This document shows positions 47,601 to 58,128 of a stretch of 64,000 nucleotides of DNA, piece by piece. Made by a program: the position numbers and the translations under genes. Positions within the stretch are counted from its first letter, which is position 1, and each line of letters begins with the position of its first letter. The notes under the pieces are model-generated. The model made no database searches and had not been told where the DNA came from. It saw only the letters and a program-made list of their open reading frames with translations. This stretch comes from Echinometra lucunter (Eukaryota; Echinodermata; Echinoidea; Camarodonta; Echinometridae), in NCBI GenBank assembly GCA_029962745.1, contig CM057169.1:19184661-19248660 (forward strand). Direction: 5' to 3'.

Positions 47601-49150
47601 TGGAATTTATCAAAAATTCTATCAGTCTTCTTCACCGTCTAAAACTGGATGATATGGGAAAAGATTATTTTTCATGGTACAGGACCCCCTACCAATGAAT
47701 TCAAAATGACCCAACATTAATAAGTCTCTTTACACTATGATAACGGCCTTTACGAATCAACAGTTTTTACCATGTATTACCGATCAAGCAGGGGTGGCGC
47801 TACAGGGGGGGGGGGGGCAGGGGTAGCCTGGAGGCTCCTAGAGAGTAAAAAAAAAAAATGCTAACGTTAAGGTTTTATGGGGTTTTTTTTACTCTCTAGG
47901 AGCCTCCAGGCTAGGCAGGGGAGCTGCCCCTTATAATTTTTCAAGTGATAAAAAAATGGAGAAAAAGAAGAAAAGAGAGGAGGAAGAAGAAAGAGAGGCC
48001 TGGGGTTTACAACTATCTATACCCCTAACGTAAAATCTATTTGTTCATTTAAAACTTCAATAAATGCACCTACATGTACGTTTCACCTTGACCCCTTATC
48101 AAAATACCCTGGTGCTGCCCCTGCAATCAAGTAAAAATGTGAATTTCAATGAACATGGATAATGTTAATTTTTCAATGTTTCTGTTGACTCTACATGTAC
48201 ATAATATCAAAATATTAACTTGGGAAAGAGTTCCTTACGTACCCCCGCTAAAAAAAAATGAAGTTCAGAGACACCGTATTTTGCACTGTTTTCTTCTCAG
48301 CTCTTTGTTTTTTTCTTGACTTACTATGCCTGCCGACGTGACTCGAACCCGGGACATCTAGATCTACCTCTCAAGACCGACACCTTACCTATCGAGCTAG
48401 TGAGAGATCGCTGGAAGTGAAAGGTCTCATAATGATTATAAGCCGGAAGTCGCGATTAGTCTCACTCCCAGGATGCATTGCTCTTATTTTTCTGACTAAA
48501 TTATCGATGTCTATGTGAAATGCACAGTTTACGGGTAAGCTCTTAATTCTGACAGAATAAACCCACAGTCTACCTCTTAATTTATAGCATTTTTCCATGT
48601 TCAGTATTTGATATTATGATTAGACCTATCATTCCAAGTCATATCCTTATATTTTTTTTCAATTTTAGCGGGGGGTACATATAGAACTCTTGCCTGTTAC
48701 CTCTCCTCCATGGCCATCATAAATCCCGCAAAATTTTTCTGTCAATCCATCCTTCTCTCCGGTCGCATAATCAAAGCGATCTTCCATGCCTGGTCGTCTC
48801 CCTTGAATCGAATACACTGCAACATTGTCTTTCTGAAGTTCCCAATGTACCACTTCATTCTGACTGTCAAGTTGTTCCCTGTGGCTTGATCTATGACTAT
48901 GGCTATACCTTAAGTGTCCATTACTTCTTACAGCGTGTCCCCCTTTATTTAAACCAGGAATTCGCAGGAGCACTGGCGGCCCGGGCCCGGCATCTGAGTG
49001 CATGAGAGTCCGTCTGAAAACCGAGCGCAGTATGTGATCCCTGTGGAAGACATAGCCGTAAAGAAACAACAGTGCGAAGACCACTGCAATTGTTTCATAT
49101 TTGAACAAAGTTCCACGCACAAAGCGGCTAAAAAGTGCAATGAGAGTCAT
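34417..49150 (-). CDS. PPM1L: Protein phosphatase 1L (membrane-anchored PP2C), 3 coding exons
   Basis: Exons in transcription order: 49150-48701, 43337-43169, 34931-34417. Junctions GAG|gtaaca, cag|TTTGCG, GCAG|gtaatt and cag|GTTCAA keep frame, giving 377 residues (human 360). Residues 18-35 (KYETIAVVFALLFLYGYVF region) form one membrane segment near the N-terminus. The PP2C domain (~105-372) has RPGMEDRF, the metal-binding YDGHGGE (D145, G146), ANVGDSRG (D227), SRAIGD (D284), LATDGLWD (D317) and DNITVMV (D357). All metal-coordinating aspartates expected for a working Mg/Mn-dependent Ser/Thr phosphatase are present. In mammals PPM1L sits in the ER membrane, dephosphorylates CERT and damps TAK1/ASK1 stress signalling; conservation suggests but does not prove the same here. 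Introns of 5.4 and 8.2 kb are rich in mobile elements. A transposon end lies 10 bp inside the first donor. Confidence 0.96.
35230..35682 (+). pseudogene. 3' relic of a non-LTR retrotransposon (PPM1L intron 2)
   Basis: The frame KKSLSHNGPVFWNLPEIHIP matches the GP..WN.LP motif at the end of CR1/L2-type ORF2 proteins but is degraded. The tail ends AATAAATGAATCTGAACCTG, typical of a LINE 3' end. It is opposite in orientation to PPM1L. Confidence 0.65.
35683..37502. other. PPM1L intron 2 segment without clear elements
   Basis: Short poly-C and poly-A runs (36360, 37219) and no coding motifs. The 109- and 150-residue frames near 36470-36922 are mutual shadows with no homology that I can see. Confidence 0.4.
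37503..37757. mobile_element. ~255-bp MITE (GAAGGT.GACCTAAGCACCC ends)
   Basis: GAAGGCTGACCTAAGCACCC on the left is the inverse of GGGTGCTTAGGTCGACCTTC on the right with two mismatches. The interior is rich in ATGCGCA motifs in both orientations. Confidence 0.8.
38218..38640. repeat. Long (AAT)n / (ATG)n microsatellite
   Basis: About 420 bp of AAT with interspersed GAT and AGT units. The poly-Asn/Ile/Leu frames on it are artefacts. Confidence 0.97.
38640..38715. repeat. Dispersed repeat fragment next to an AAT tract, copy A
   Basis: ATGTCATGTTTATCCAAGG, CTCTTCAGTA and TACTGTTCTCCAAGAGGGCC recur with few changes at 62756-62830. Position directly beside the AAT tract suggests the 3' end of a SINE/LINE in reverse orientation. 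Confidence 0.7.
39325..40015. repeat. Three-copy degenerate tandem repeat (~220-255 bp unit)
   Basis: CCCCAATGTTTGCCCCATCC occurs at 39361, 39580 and 39835, each followed by CATCTCATGAAT, ACAAACATTTATCTCT, GGTTTCAATC, a poly-C tract and AGCTGGTAACCTGG. The copies have diverged and differ in homopolymer length. Confidence 0.9.
40340..40372. repeat. Poly-G tract
   Basis: Two long runs of G separated by AA; possible quadruplex-forming DNA. Confidence 0.85.
40489..40740. repeat. ~250-bp polypurine tract (GGA/GGAGAA/GCAGGA units)
   Basis: Almost every base on the + strand is G or A, with a few C in GCAGGA units and one T. The Glu/Lys- and Ser/Leu-rich frames across it are low-complexity artefacts. 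Such mirror-like purine tracts can form triplex DNA. It lies in PPM1L intron 2. Confidence 0.93.
42403..42414. promoter_or_regulatory. Palindromic NRF1-type site TGCGCATGCGCA
   Basis: A perfect NRF1 consensus palindrome inside PPM1L intron 2, about 0.9 kb downstream (in PPM1L direction) of exon 2. Nearby CG dinucleotides (ATCACGCGGCGG) make a small CG-rich patch. Could be an intronic promoter or enhancer; no transcript evidence. Confidence 0.4.
43169..43337 (-). CDS. PPM1L: PPM1L exon 2
   Basis: Codes FAAEFTEKLLSQAVLARLAT and on to VAKSNEDMA, residues 151-206 plus one base. The PP2C helix after YDGHGG is typical (AAE...L). Acceptor CAG at 43340-43338, donor GTAATT at 43168-43163. Confidence 0.95.
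43610..43800. mobile_element. ~190-bp MITE near PPM1L exon 2
   Basis: AGGCACCTCATCAAAAGTC and the inverse of GACTTTTGATAAGTGGCCT pair with few mismatches, and TTA borders both sides. Inner GGGATCGGGAAAGCC / GGCTTTCCCGCTC also pair. Confidence 0.7.
44512..44687. mobile_element. Pogo/Tigger-like MITE, copy 2
   Basis: It is the same as 17893-18069: CAGCCAACTCTGCCTAAGTC at the left, GCAGAGTTGACTG at the right, TA on both sides. The two copies are nearly identical over 176-177 bp. Confidence 0.88.
44785..45361. mobile_element. 577-bp full-length palindrome with TTAA target sites
   Basis: TTAA flanks both sides (44781-44784 and 45362-45365). The entire element folds on itself: AAAGTCCACCCCAAAAGTTT with AAACTTTGGGGGTGGACTTT, CTCTTGGCTCTGCAAATTGG with CCAATTTGCAGAGCCAAGAG, down to a centre near 45072. 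TTAA duplication suggests a piggyBac-type transposase. Confidence 0.85.
45955..45986. repeat. ACATGT hexamer repeat
   Basis: About five tandem ACATGT units. The self-complementary TACATGTA string is scattered through the window (265-283, 497-517, 28143, 38098, 46350). Confidence 0.85.
46409..46665. mobile_element. ~255-bp inverted-repeat element with long arms
   Basis: GGAGAACAAAAGGATGACAA, GGAGCTACAAGTATAAGCAG and GGTGCTGTTGCATAAA on the left are all mirrored on the right. Inner TTTGCCATCAATGGTAA / TTACCATTGATGGCAAA is a perfect pair. A middle spacer holds TTTTGATTGGCTGTTCAGC. Confidence 0.85.
46785..46990. repeat. Dispersed repeat, copy B (GGCAACACC family)
   Basis: Same order of motifs as 15592-15810 in POLD3 intron 9, including CTTCAAATTGGCAACACCA, CTGAAATGAATATAAATTG and AAAAAGTTG. 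Confidence 0.6.
47824..47913. mobile_element. 90-bp hAT-type MITE, perfect ends, 8-bp target duplication
   Basis: TAGCCTGGAGGCTCCTAGAG and its exact inverse CTCTAGGAGCCTCCAGGCTA form ~30-bp arms with AGTAAAA / TTTTACT. GGCAGGGG flanks both sides (47816-47823 and 47914-47921). It lies in a G-rich repeat of PPM1L intron 1. Confidence 0.92.
48226..48691. mobile_element. Inverted-repeat element touching the PPM1L exon 1 donor, with tRNA-like interior
   Basis: AAGAGTTCCTTACGTACCCC on the left pairs with the inverse of GGGGGTACATATAGAACTCTT on the right, plus CGCTAAAA / TTTTAGCG. The right end stops 9-10 bp from the exon (48701). On the minus strand 48415-48335 reads as a degenerate tRNA, with a TAGCTCGATAGG A-box and a GGTTCGAGTC B-box. 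Confidence 0.75.
48335..48415 (-). repeat. tRNA-like sequence (SINE head or tRNA relic)
   Basis: A and B boxes match Pol III consensus (B box GGGTTCGAGTC), but the T-arm and acceptor stem do not pair well, so a working tRNA gene is unlikely. Confidence 0.55.
48701..49150 (-). CDS. PPM1L: PPM1L exon 1 (start codon, membrane anchor, first metal motif)
   Basis: Codes residues 1-150. ATG at 49150-49148 in context AAAATGAC. Hydrophobic residues 18-35, a Ser/His/Arg-rich linker (74-92), then WELQKDNVAVYSIQGRRPGM and YDGHGGE at the exon end. Donor GTAACA at 48700-48695. Confidence 0.95.
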
Positions 49151-49544
49151 TTTAAATTCTGATGGGTTTGGCTACTCCATTTTAAGGAGAGAATTAAGAA
49201 AATGAGTAAGAAACAAAAATGATGTTGTCTGCTGCAATGCAATGAAATACGAAAATACATGTCCCAATAGCCTAGCTAGCATATGCATGCAATGCAAACT
49301 CGACTACCGATATCAAATAATATAAGATCGCGATCACGCTTTTTTTTTGCGGGGGGAGGGGGTGGAGCGCTCTGCTTTGCTTGAGGATGTAAATAGACAA
49401 AAATTAGAATTTCAGTGAACTGGATTAGAATACGACAGAGATTTTAATCGAGAAATTATCTTTAATCAATTGGCGTTATGTATATAGCTTCAATTAGGGG
49501 GAAATGTTCCCATATATTCCCTACCTCCTCCGCCCCCCCCCTCC

Positions 49545-50153
49545 ATTTGGAGGTATACGTGTCCTTCACGTTTTCTTTGGGGTCTCCTTTCATTCTTCTT
49601 TTATTTCATATTTTATTTTCAGTGATGATTATCGACTTTGGCCTTACAATGATGCAAACTTTTTTCAGTTGTCTATACCTGCTGGTTAGCTAACTTCGGG
49701 GGGGGGGGGGGGGGGAGACAAAAACTTTGAGCGTTTGACTGCTATAATCACCTTTAATTTTATAATCACTTGTATGTCACAACCCTTTTGATATACCCTG
49801 TTTCCCATTCGCGTATGAATTAGTTCGAGTGAAACTTTATAATCATTGTGCAGGCCTAAATCTAAGTTCATTTCAGATTGCCAGGGATCAGGAAGGGGGT
49901 CACCACTCATTGGGGGAGGGGGAGGGTCAGAATATAATTGACGGGGGGAATGAAACTTGGAAGACAAGCATCAAAGACGCAAAACCTCGAAATTTCTCGA
50001 TCTTTATTCACTGTTCAAGTACTGAAACAAACAAACAAAGTTTGCATCATTACAAGGCCAAAGTAGATAATCATCACTGAAATGAAATATAAAATAAAAG
50101 AAGAATAAAAAGCTGACCCAAAGAAAACGTGAAGGAAACGTATACCTCCAAAT
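49545..50153. mobile_element. Foldback unit with ~130-bp arms
   Basis: TTTGGAGGTATACGTGTCCT...CAGTGATGATTATCGACTTTGG on the left pairs with the right arm 50021-50153 at roughly 85% or better by eye. A poly-G run and unrelated sequence lie between. Confidence 0.75.
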
Positions 50154-50169
50154 TTTTGTAGAAAGAACT

Positions 50170-50520
50170 TTCAAGTTTTGTTCATTCACTTTGCTCACTC
50201 GCAAAATAAAAGACAGTATGGTACATACTCTAAAAAGGAGTGTCAACTAAAAAAAAGATCGAGGTCCCTTAACATTCCATTCAAATAATGGGGATCTATA
50301 CCTCTGCGATATTGCTTAAAAACAATTTTTGTGTGGTTAACTGGAGGGACTGCTTAGTCGATCCTGCAAGTTTGAACCCCAACCCTTTTCCGACTCGGTC
50401 GCTTTGCTCCCTCGCCGAGGATATTCGGCATCAATCATCCCCTCAATTAACCAAGAACACAAGTCGACACCCATATAGCTGCCTACTGCCGCGCCCTTGG
50501 ACTACGGCTGTTTGGGTGTC
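50170..50520. repeat. GCTCGCTTCGCT-family repeat, copy at 50 kb
   Basis: TTTGCTCACTCGCAAAATAAA, CTGCGATATTG, AACAATTTTTGTG.GGTTAA, CGGTCGCTTTGCTCC, ATATTCGGCATCA and TCGACACCCATA occur in the same order at 62395-62760. A shorter match is at 59085-59225. Confidence 0.75.
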
Positions 50521-50638
50521 AGCCCCCCCCCCCCCCCCCCCACCACCACCACCACTCCAAAAAACGTTCCGCGGCCCCTCCATTAATGATAATACAACAT
50601 TTTGCATTTATTTCAATATACCTGATTGATTGATTAAT

Positions 50639-50811
50639 GGGGTGTTGCAAGAAAGTTGCAATCGATTGCAAATAATTGCTAATTTTGAAACAACCATTCT
50701 GATTGGCTCAGGGTCTGCCCTTTTAAGAAGACATGCATGCAATAATGATTTTGATTGGCCAGTGACAATCAGTTGCAACTTGCAATCGATTGCAACTTTC
50801 TTGCAACACCC
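50639..50811. mobile_element. GGGGTGTTGCAA-family MITE, copy 2 (intact)
   Basis: The arms GGTGTTGCAAGAAAGTTGCA and TGCAACTTTCTTGCAACACC are perfect inverses, extending through ATCGATTGCAA. It is the undisturbed relative of 25898-26304. Confidence 0.9.
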
Positions 50812-51006
50812 ATATACGTCTCCGGGATCTAGGGTTCATGTTCTCTAATTTTCCACTTAGGCCTGCAATAGTGGGTCTTCATTTTCATCAAAGAACATAA
50901 CGAAATATTCACAAATAGGTCCGATGAACCGTAAACAAACATGACCACAATACTTCAGAAGTATATATATGAAAGTTGAACTAAAGACCTCCCCCTCCCA
51001 CTCCCT

Positions 51007-51011
<5 letters not shown>

Positions 51012-51078
<67 letters not shown>

Positions 51079-51130
51079 CTCACTCCTTCTTCCCTTCTTT
51101 CTCTCCCCTCTCACGCTCTCTCTCTCTATC
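51012..51130. repeat. (CT)n microsatellite upstream of the SRCR-FReD gene
   Basis: About 62 bp of pure CT (51014-51076) then CT-rich sequence. It lies ~300 bp before the start codon of the downstream gene. Confidence 0.95.
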
Positions 51131-51373
51131 TATCTCTCGCTCTTTGTCTCTACTCTCCCCCATAGCTCCCCCCCCCCCCTTTTCTCTCATGTCACGCGCG
51201 TTTTGCTTTCTATTTCTGCATAAGAGCCACGCCCAAGGCATATGAGAATATTCATTCAGCGCACATCTTTAATCTTCCATTTTGCTACCTTGTTCAGACC
51301 AGAGAAGGCATTTCAATTTTTCGCACGCACAGAAATTCCCCTTCGGAATACTTTAGAAGCACGTCTGTACAGA

Positions 51374-51562
51374 ATGAAAAACCAGGGAAAATTTCAGGTA
51401 AGGGATTTCTTTCACCGATAAATTAGTGATATAAATATACTAATAAAATGATTACGCATCTTTTGAATTATTATCCGCAATATCAAATATCACTTATTAC
51501 TGATTTCATATCTTTTCAGATTGGCACTTTTCATTTGTTTCTTTGGATACTGATAACTGCAG
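51374..51562 (+). CDS. Exons 1-2: start codon and signal peptide
   Basis: Exon 1 (51374-51397) gives eight residues and ends CAG|gtaagg. Exon 2 (51520-51562) gives [14 protein letters not shown] plus one base, ending GCAG|gtatgt. Exon 3 completes the codon (GAT) and the hydrophobic run continues as LFVVFG. Confidence 0.7.
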
Positions 51563-54500
51563 GTATGTTTATCTCGTTCCATTTCCTGTATTTGGAATTG
51601 GGGAGGAGGGAATGTCCACGCGGTGACCCATACTTCAGAATTAAGACGTATATCCCATCTCGTATAATCTTAATGAAAAGAATCTGTCAAAGGGAATTCC
51701 CATTTTCAGCTATATTCTAATTCAAATGTTATGTTTGTGTCGAAAAGCAGGCTCAGGAACGCACTATATACGCTGGCACGATTATTTTCCTTTTTAGCAA
51801 TATGATACCTTTATAAATATGAGAACAAGTGTGAAATACATAATCATATACTAATGTTGAATTCGCAGAGCATTTTAAATCAAGCATTTTAAATCAAGTG
51901 GTCTAAACATACTGAAAGCTGCTTGTGGGTGGATGGTCATGTTATGACGCCACTGCATTACTATCCGATTTGGATTTTTCACTGGAAAGTTTGTCTTTTT
52001 TATTTTATTTATCCTCATGCGAGGGGCTCTATTGTTCGTGCCATAAAATTGCAACTACTTACACACTAAGAAAAAAGGTGCAATTTTGCACCCTTCAAAT
52101 GCAACACTGTGAGCTTCTTTTGAGGTGCACTTTTGCACCCTAAGAAGCTTTTTGCACTTTTAAGGGTGCAGTTAGCTACATTTTGCACCCTAAAGGGTGA
52201 AGAGTTACCCTTTAGGGAAGGTGCAAATTTGCATCTTTTTTCTGCATCCTAACATGTGCAAAGTTGCACCTGTTAGGATGCAAACGGGCGTTTCCGGTGC
52301 AAGCAAGAAAAAAAAATGCATTTTGCACCTTTTTTCATGTAGGGTGCAAGATTGCACCCAAAAAAGGTACTGCCAGTGTTGCATTTAGGGGGCAAACTTG
52401 AACCTTTTTTTTTCTTAGTGTCTACAATAATATGAAACTCATGCCGCGGTCGTTTGCATGAAAACTAAATTGGTGCAAATCATGAACCAAGTTGACAATA
52501 CTTTTTAAACTTCGTTTGTACTTTTTATTACAGATATAAACGAATTTGTAAATTAATTTCTTTAACTAAATATGAGTAGTGCATTCCATTTTTTTTTTTA
52601 CTTCCAAAACAATATCTTATAATTTATTTTAGAAATGATAAGAGCAAAATTCAACATTAGATTGAATAGATTCATTTTTTTCTCTCTATTTCATAACCGA
52701 TTAACATTTTATGAAAACAATTCTTACATGAAATTAATTTGGATAAAATCTTCCACTATAACGAATCTTTTTTTCAAGTGAGGAGAAGGTGGTTGATTGT
52801 TTCTGGGATCTTATAGATATCACAATTTTTACACACACAAAAGAAGTCTGAAGAACTTTGATTTAACGCCCCCCCCCCCCCCTGAACGTGATGAATTTCC
52901 GGGTTTATATTCACAAACCTTTTTTATTGAGACAATTTTCCAGCCTAGCCTTTATACAAAATTTAATTTTAAAAAGCTAGGAGTCGTAGAAGCATTAAAA
53001 AACAACCCAGTATGGATATCTATGTTGCTTGAATATCACCTATTTTTCTTTCTTTCTGTAAGCATTTAAGCGAATTAAGTGTCTAAACTATAATGTCGTT
53101 TCTTTGCTTGTTACTGGATTCGAATGATTATGAATATTCTTAGGAATATATTTCATCTGACTGGTATTTTTTTCATATCTTATCTTTAAAAAAAACCCTG
53201 ATTATCTTGGCTTTAATATTTTAATGATGTAATAATCATAATATTCCTTTATGTATATATTGATTACAATTATTTTTATGTTATTTTGTTATGTAGCCCA
53301 GCAATTCAGTCGTTTGACTGCTGTTGTGAATGGTTTCAATATACTGTTGTTTATTTAATCCGAATATCTAATTCAATAAAAACATAAATTCTCATTTCTG
53401 GAAATTCGCAGCACTTAGAATGTCAATTCTGTTGTTGATTTCACCAACAAATCAATAAAAAATATATTTATTTTCAATTATTATACCCCAACCGCTACGA
53501 ATTTGTCTAATGCTCGACTGCCATCAATTCAATCTTTTTTTTTTTTTTTTTTTTTGTTAGATCTTTTCGTCGTATTTGGCTCACAATTCGATCACCCATG
53601 CAATGCTGACGATGGGGAAACCTCTACACTGATGCCAAAATATGAGGAGGACAGGACGAGGTCATTTCAAGGTCACGGGTTTGCCAAGAAGCGCGTATGT
53701 GCCCCGCCATGTAAGAAAGATATTTCATTTTCGGTCGACTATGACATTTATCAAAATGTTCACTGAGAGACTCATGATGATAATCATAACAATGATCATG
53801 ATAATGATGATGATGATTGTAATGCTAATACTATAGTAACAATAATTAGGCCCATAAAATGATAACAAAAATAAAAGAAATAATATTAACAATGATGACA
53901 TATAATGATGATGCAAATAATGATAATAATTATGCAGACGTAGAAAATATAAAGGTCTAGAAATCTATCAACATTTTGATGCCAACGTATATTTACTTTT
54001 GTGCATGATTAACAAATTTGAATGGAATTGATTTTAAAACGGAAAACGGGTATTACTGGGATTATTAGTGGGAATGAATTGAATTTTTGAATGTTCTTTT
54101 TTTTTCATTTATTTACTTTATTTATTTCCTCTTTTTTATTTTCATTTTGCTAAATTGTCAATTGCTGCATGGAAAAGTACAAACGAAATTTGAAAATGAA
54201 TTCAATCTTTCGTTTTAATATCTTGTTAGTTGGGCATTTCTTTTTGTGTATCTCTTGGGCAAACTATTTTATTAATTTGTTGGTCAAGTTTAGCTCAATA
54301 ATTGGGCAAACTCTCGATTTTGACCATCTATTGATGTTTTGATCAACAGTTGGTCAAAATTTCGGCCAACAATTGGTCACAATTTTTGCCCAACCCTTGT
54401 TGGTAAAAAATTGGTCATTTTTCGACCAACATTTTTGCAGTGATACAAAGATAAACTTTTGGTATACGTCTGTATATTACATTTTGTGCTTTTATAGCCC

Positions 54501-57500
54501 CTTTAATTTTGCTGTTTATAGAACTACAGATCAATTCAGCGTCCTCGTCCTGAAAATGTAAAATAATATAATGTCTACATATACCTTGACAATCATAAGC
54601 ATGCAGTCGCTAGTTTTTATTGCATGGGTTTAAAAAGTACATGCTAGCTATGGGTGTAAAATTGCTATAGCGACGAGGGAATACAACATGTGCACTGATA
54701 TTTTTCACCAGTCACAAGTATGAGTTGCTTTGTGTCAATGCACTGTGGAAAAAAATATTGACTAATAAATAATGACTTTTAATACTATACTTTCGAATGA
54801 TCATGGAAGGAGAGACCGACATAAAAGAACGAGTTTTGTTTCTCCCTTTATCTCGTGTAGCGTGCTTCCCGTCTCCATGCCAACCTCAAGAGGAATGCCG
54901 TGAGACCAACACAGGTTACTCCTGCCGTAAGAGTAAGTAATTATTGGGGGGGGGGGGAGGTACAGCGGTACCCAGCAGTGTTGTAGTGCCTTGATGCTGG
55001 GCCTTCGCCTTAAGGCGCCTTATAAGGCCAGTTTTTTCAATGCCTTGGCCTTGGCATTCATTGCCTTGGCCTTGGGCATGCCTTGGCCTTGGCCTTCATT
55101 GCCTTGGCCTTGAGGGTTTGAAGCCTTGAAAATCTCCAGAAAATTCAAGGCAGTTTCAAGGCATATGGAATTTTGTACTTTTGCAGGTATAATTTCAGAT
55201 GTTTTGGTTGTTTTGTGCAGTAAAGCTACATGTATATAATTAATCTAATACAAGTCGTATGCAGTTATAACAGGCTTGGGAAATTCTTGTATTACAAAAT
55301 CTTAGGTAATACCAGAAGATGATGATGATTACAGAGTAACAACAACAACAACAATATTAATAATAACAATAACAGTAATGATAATTAAAATAGTAATAAT
55401 AATGTAAACAATCATGATATGATGATGAACATAATTATGATGATGATGATGATGAAGATGGCGATGATCATGATGATGATGATGACAATCGATAAAGATG
55501 GAGGTAACATTGATAACACAGATTATTACCTCTATGATTTGTTTTGCATTAATACTTCAATACAGTTTTTAAAAATTCCTTTTAGTTTTTGAATCATGAA
55601 AATGGAAAGTTACTACAAATATGTTTTTCAGTATGTTACATCCCTGGAGGCCCCTGTGGTAAGTGCGCATTACAGAAACCATTGAATGTATTACACTGCC
55701 ATTGTATTTCTTCTTGTCACCAATAATTCAATTCAATTCGTCTTTATTCAGTTCCATGTATAAAAAGAGTTTCATAAAAACATGCAGAAAATGTAATACA
55801 ATTAGCATGCAATTATTAAATATAAATAGAATGACAATTTTAAAAAAATAGGAATTAGGTTGCTGTATAAAATAAATTGGAGAGAGAGAGAGAGAGATAG
55901 AGAGAGGGGGGGGGGGGGTGTTCGGCCCTTAGGGGTAGTGAGCATTGCAAAGACCAGTGAATGTGTTGTATACATGATTTCCAATTATCATTATACTTTT
56001 TTACTTTAACGTTTAGCAGATGTTAGATTGACATAGAATTTATAAGAGCTTTTGTTTCTGAAACCTTGTGAATAACGTAGTTTGTATCTTTTACTCTGGT
56101 TTCCAGGAAGGAGAAAGTTTTCAATTCCGTTCCGATAAAGACTTGAGCATTAAAGTTTATGCTTTATCATTTCAAATGTTTTTATCTATAATCATCTGTA
56201 GCCATAATTATATACATGCATATCGAGTGCCACATTGTGCAACTGCTTACTGCTCTGAAGTGAAGTGAAGTGAAACGAAAATGTTTGACAAAATTATTTT
56301 ACATGTACCTTCGACTCTGAACTAGAAAAAACTTCACCGTACATCTGTACATTTGATATCAGTGGGAGCGACATCTCAGGCATCATAATGTATAACTGAT
56401 GGGAACTCATGGGAAGGTCATTTCAATGCATATTTGCTGTATTTTAAGTACGATTTGGGTACTCAGACGTCTATACATAAAAAAAGCCTCTTTTATAGGT
56501 AACAGAAACTATTCTTGATTGACTTCAGAATAAACATCACGTTGAATGTCAAAGGCTATGTATTTATAATTCTTTTGTGCATGCGTGATCCCCTTTGTAT
56601 ATGATCCCTTTTCTTGTATTTCTTAATTTAATGCCTTGGCCTTGGCCTTGAGGTTTCATGCCTTGGCCTTGGCCTTGAGGTTTCATGCCTTAACCCTGGC
56701 CTTGGGTTGCCATGCCTTGGGCTTGAGGGTTTGGGCCTTGACTACAACACTGGTACTATTCAGGCTAACAACACGGTAATGTAATGTAATGGCACGTATA
56801 CATACCACGGTAATTTTACGATGTACCATCAAATTACCTCGGTTGCGCCATATAGTTACCGTCGTAAATTTTACAAGGGATATGAAGAGGTAAAGGAAGA
56901 CTTTATCTTTTTCTGTTTTCAATCCGTATTAATTTTTTGTTGGAATACAATACATGTATTCCTCTCAGGCCCGAATCCGCACGAAGCGGCAATTGCTGAC
57001 GTCGGGAAAGAGTGGTAGGCCTATCCTTTGTTTGAAAAGTGACGTATTTGACCCATTACATAGGTCACAGGTGTCGATCCAGGGGATGATGGCAGGCAAA
57101 GAAATACATGTAATAACATGGAATTAGTTACAATAATATTTACGAGGCTTATGTGTTATATTGTTTATGCCACAAGAGGGCGCAAAAAAGAGTTGAAGGT
57201 CTTTAGTAAGGGGGACAGTTCGTTCCTATACCGGGTGTATCCACACACACACACACAAATAAAACACGTTACACTTTTGAAAAGACTGTCATTAATACAG
57301 TTCTATATTTGGGAGATTTTTTCATGTTGATAGATGATCAATCCTCTCATCTGCCAAGTGCCACTTACTAAACAAATTTTCATTCACCATTGGGCAAATA
57401 CCAACTGTTTTTGTCCAGGGTGTCAAAAATGACTTGCGCCAAATTGAAAGAAGGGGGAAACTTTAACAAGCCGTCCGAATAATCACTCATATTCAATGAA

Positions 57501-58072
57501 ATTACTCTGTGCCTTAAATTTATGATGATGTTATGATAGTATAGGCATTTTATGGTAATTTTCATTTATGGTTTTAATGATTTCAATGATTTATGCGTGT
57601 GTGAGAATCGATATTGTGCGATTACTGTTAGATCGTTTTTAAGCACGCTATTCACAACACACGCACACACTTGTATCAAAACCACATGCCAGTCATTCAT
57701 TCAAGGAGTTATCAAATAAATTCATCTGCTTATCATTCAACCAATCGGTTAATTAATCAAATCAATAATCAATCAAATAAACAATAATTATATCTTATTT
57801 AGTTAGCAAATCAACTAAACCCCTTGATCAATCGATCATTCGATGGATCAGTAAGACAATTAGTCATCCGATTAGTTGATCAATCAATCAGTCAATCCAT
57901 CCATCAATAAATCAATCAGTCAGTCAGTCATTCTTTAAGTCAATCATGCAAGTGTAGTGTTTAATCAATTGGGATCATTCTATTCAATTTGACCTTAGAT
58001 TGTTTGAACAATAGCACTGGAAATGAACTTGGGAACTGGGGATAAACTCCTGGTTTTTTTTTCGAGGGGTAT

Positions 58073-58128
<56 letters not shown>

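Larger units (their letters stand above)
54977..56752. mobile_element. Possible 1.8-kb hAT-like element with CCTTGG sub-terminal repeats
   Basis: CAGTGTTGTAGT at the left and ACTACAACACTG at the right are exact inverses. Both ends carry tandem GCCTTGGCCTTGG arrays (54985-55130 and 56630-56745), as hAT elements carry sub-terminal repeats. GTAC precedes/follows the ends, but a full 8-bp duplication is not clear. It encloses the uncertain exon 5 and a LINE tail. Confidence 0.55.

Noticed and set aside
48335..48415. Functional tRNA gene
   Set aside because: A and B boxes are present, but the T-arm and acceptor stem do not pair.
54225..54435. Element with repeated TTGGTCAA words in intron 3
   Set aside because: The words recur in both orientations, but I could not find matching ends or a duplication, so no element was called.
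56967..57012. Possible extra exon of the SRCR-FReD gene (good acceptor CTCTCAG, 46-nt open frame, GTAGG donor)
   Set aside because: It enters in phase 1 but leaves in phase 2, so joining it to the SRCR exon gives an immediate stop codon.
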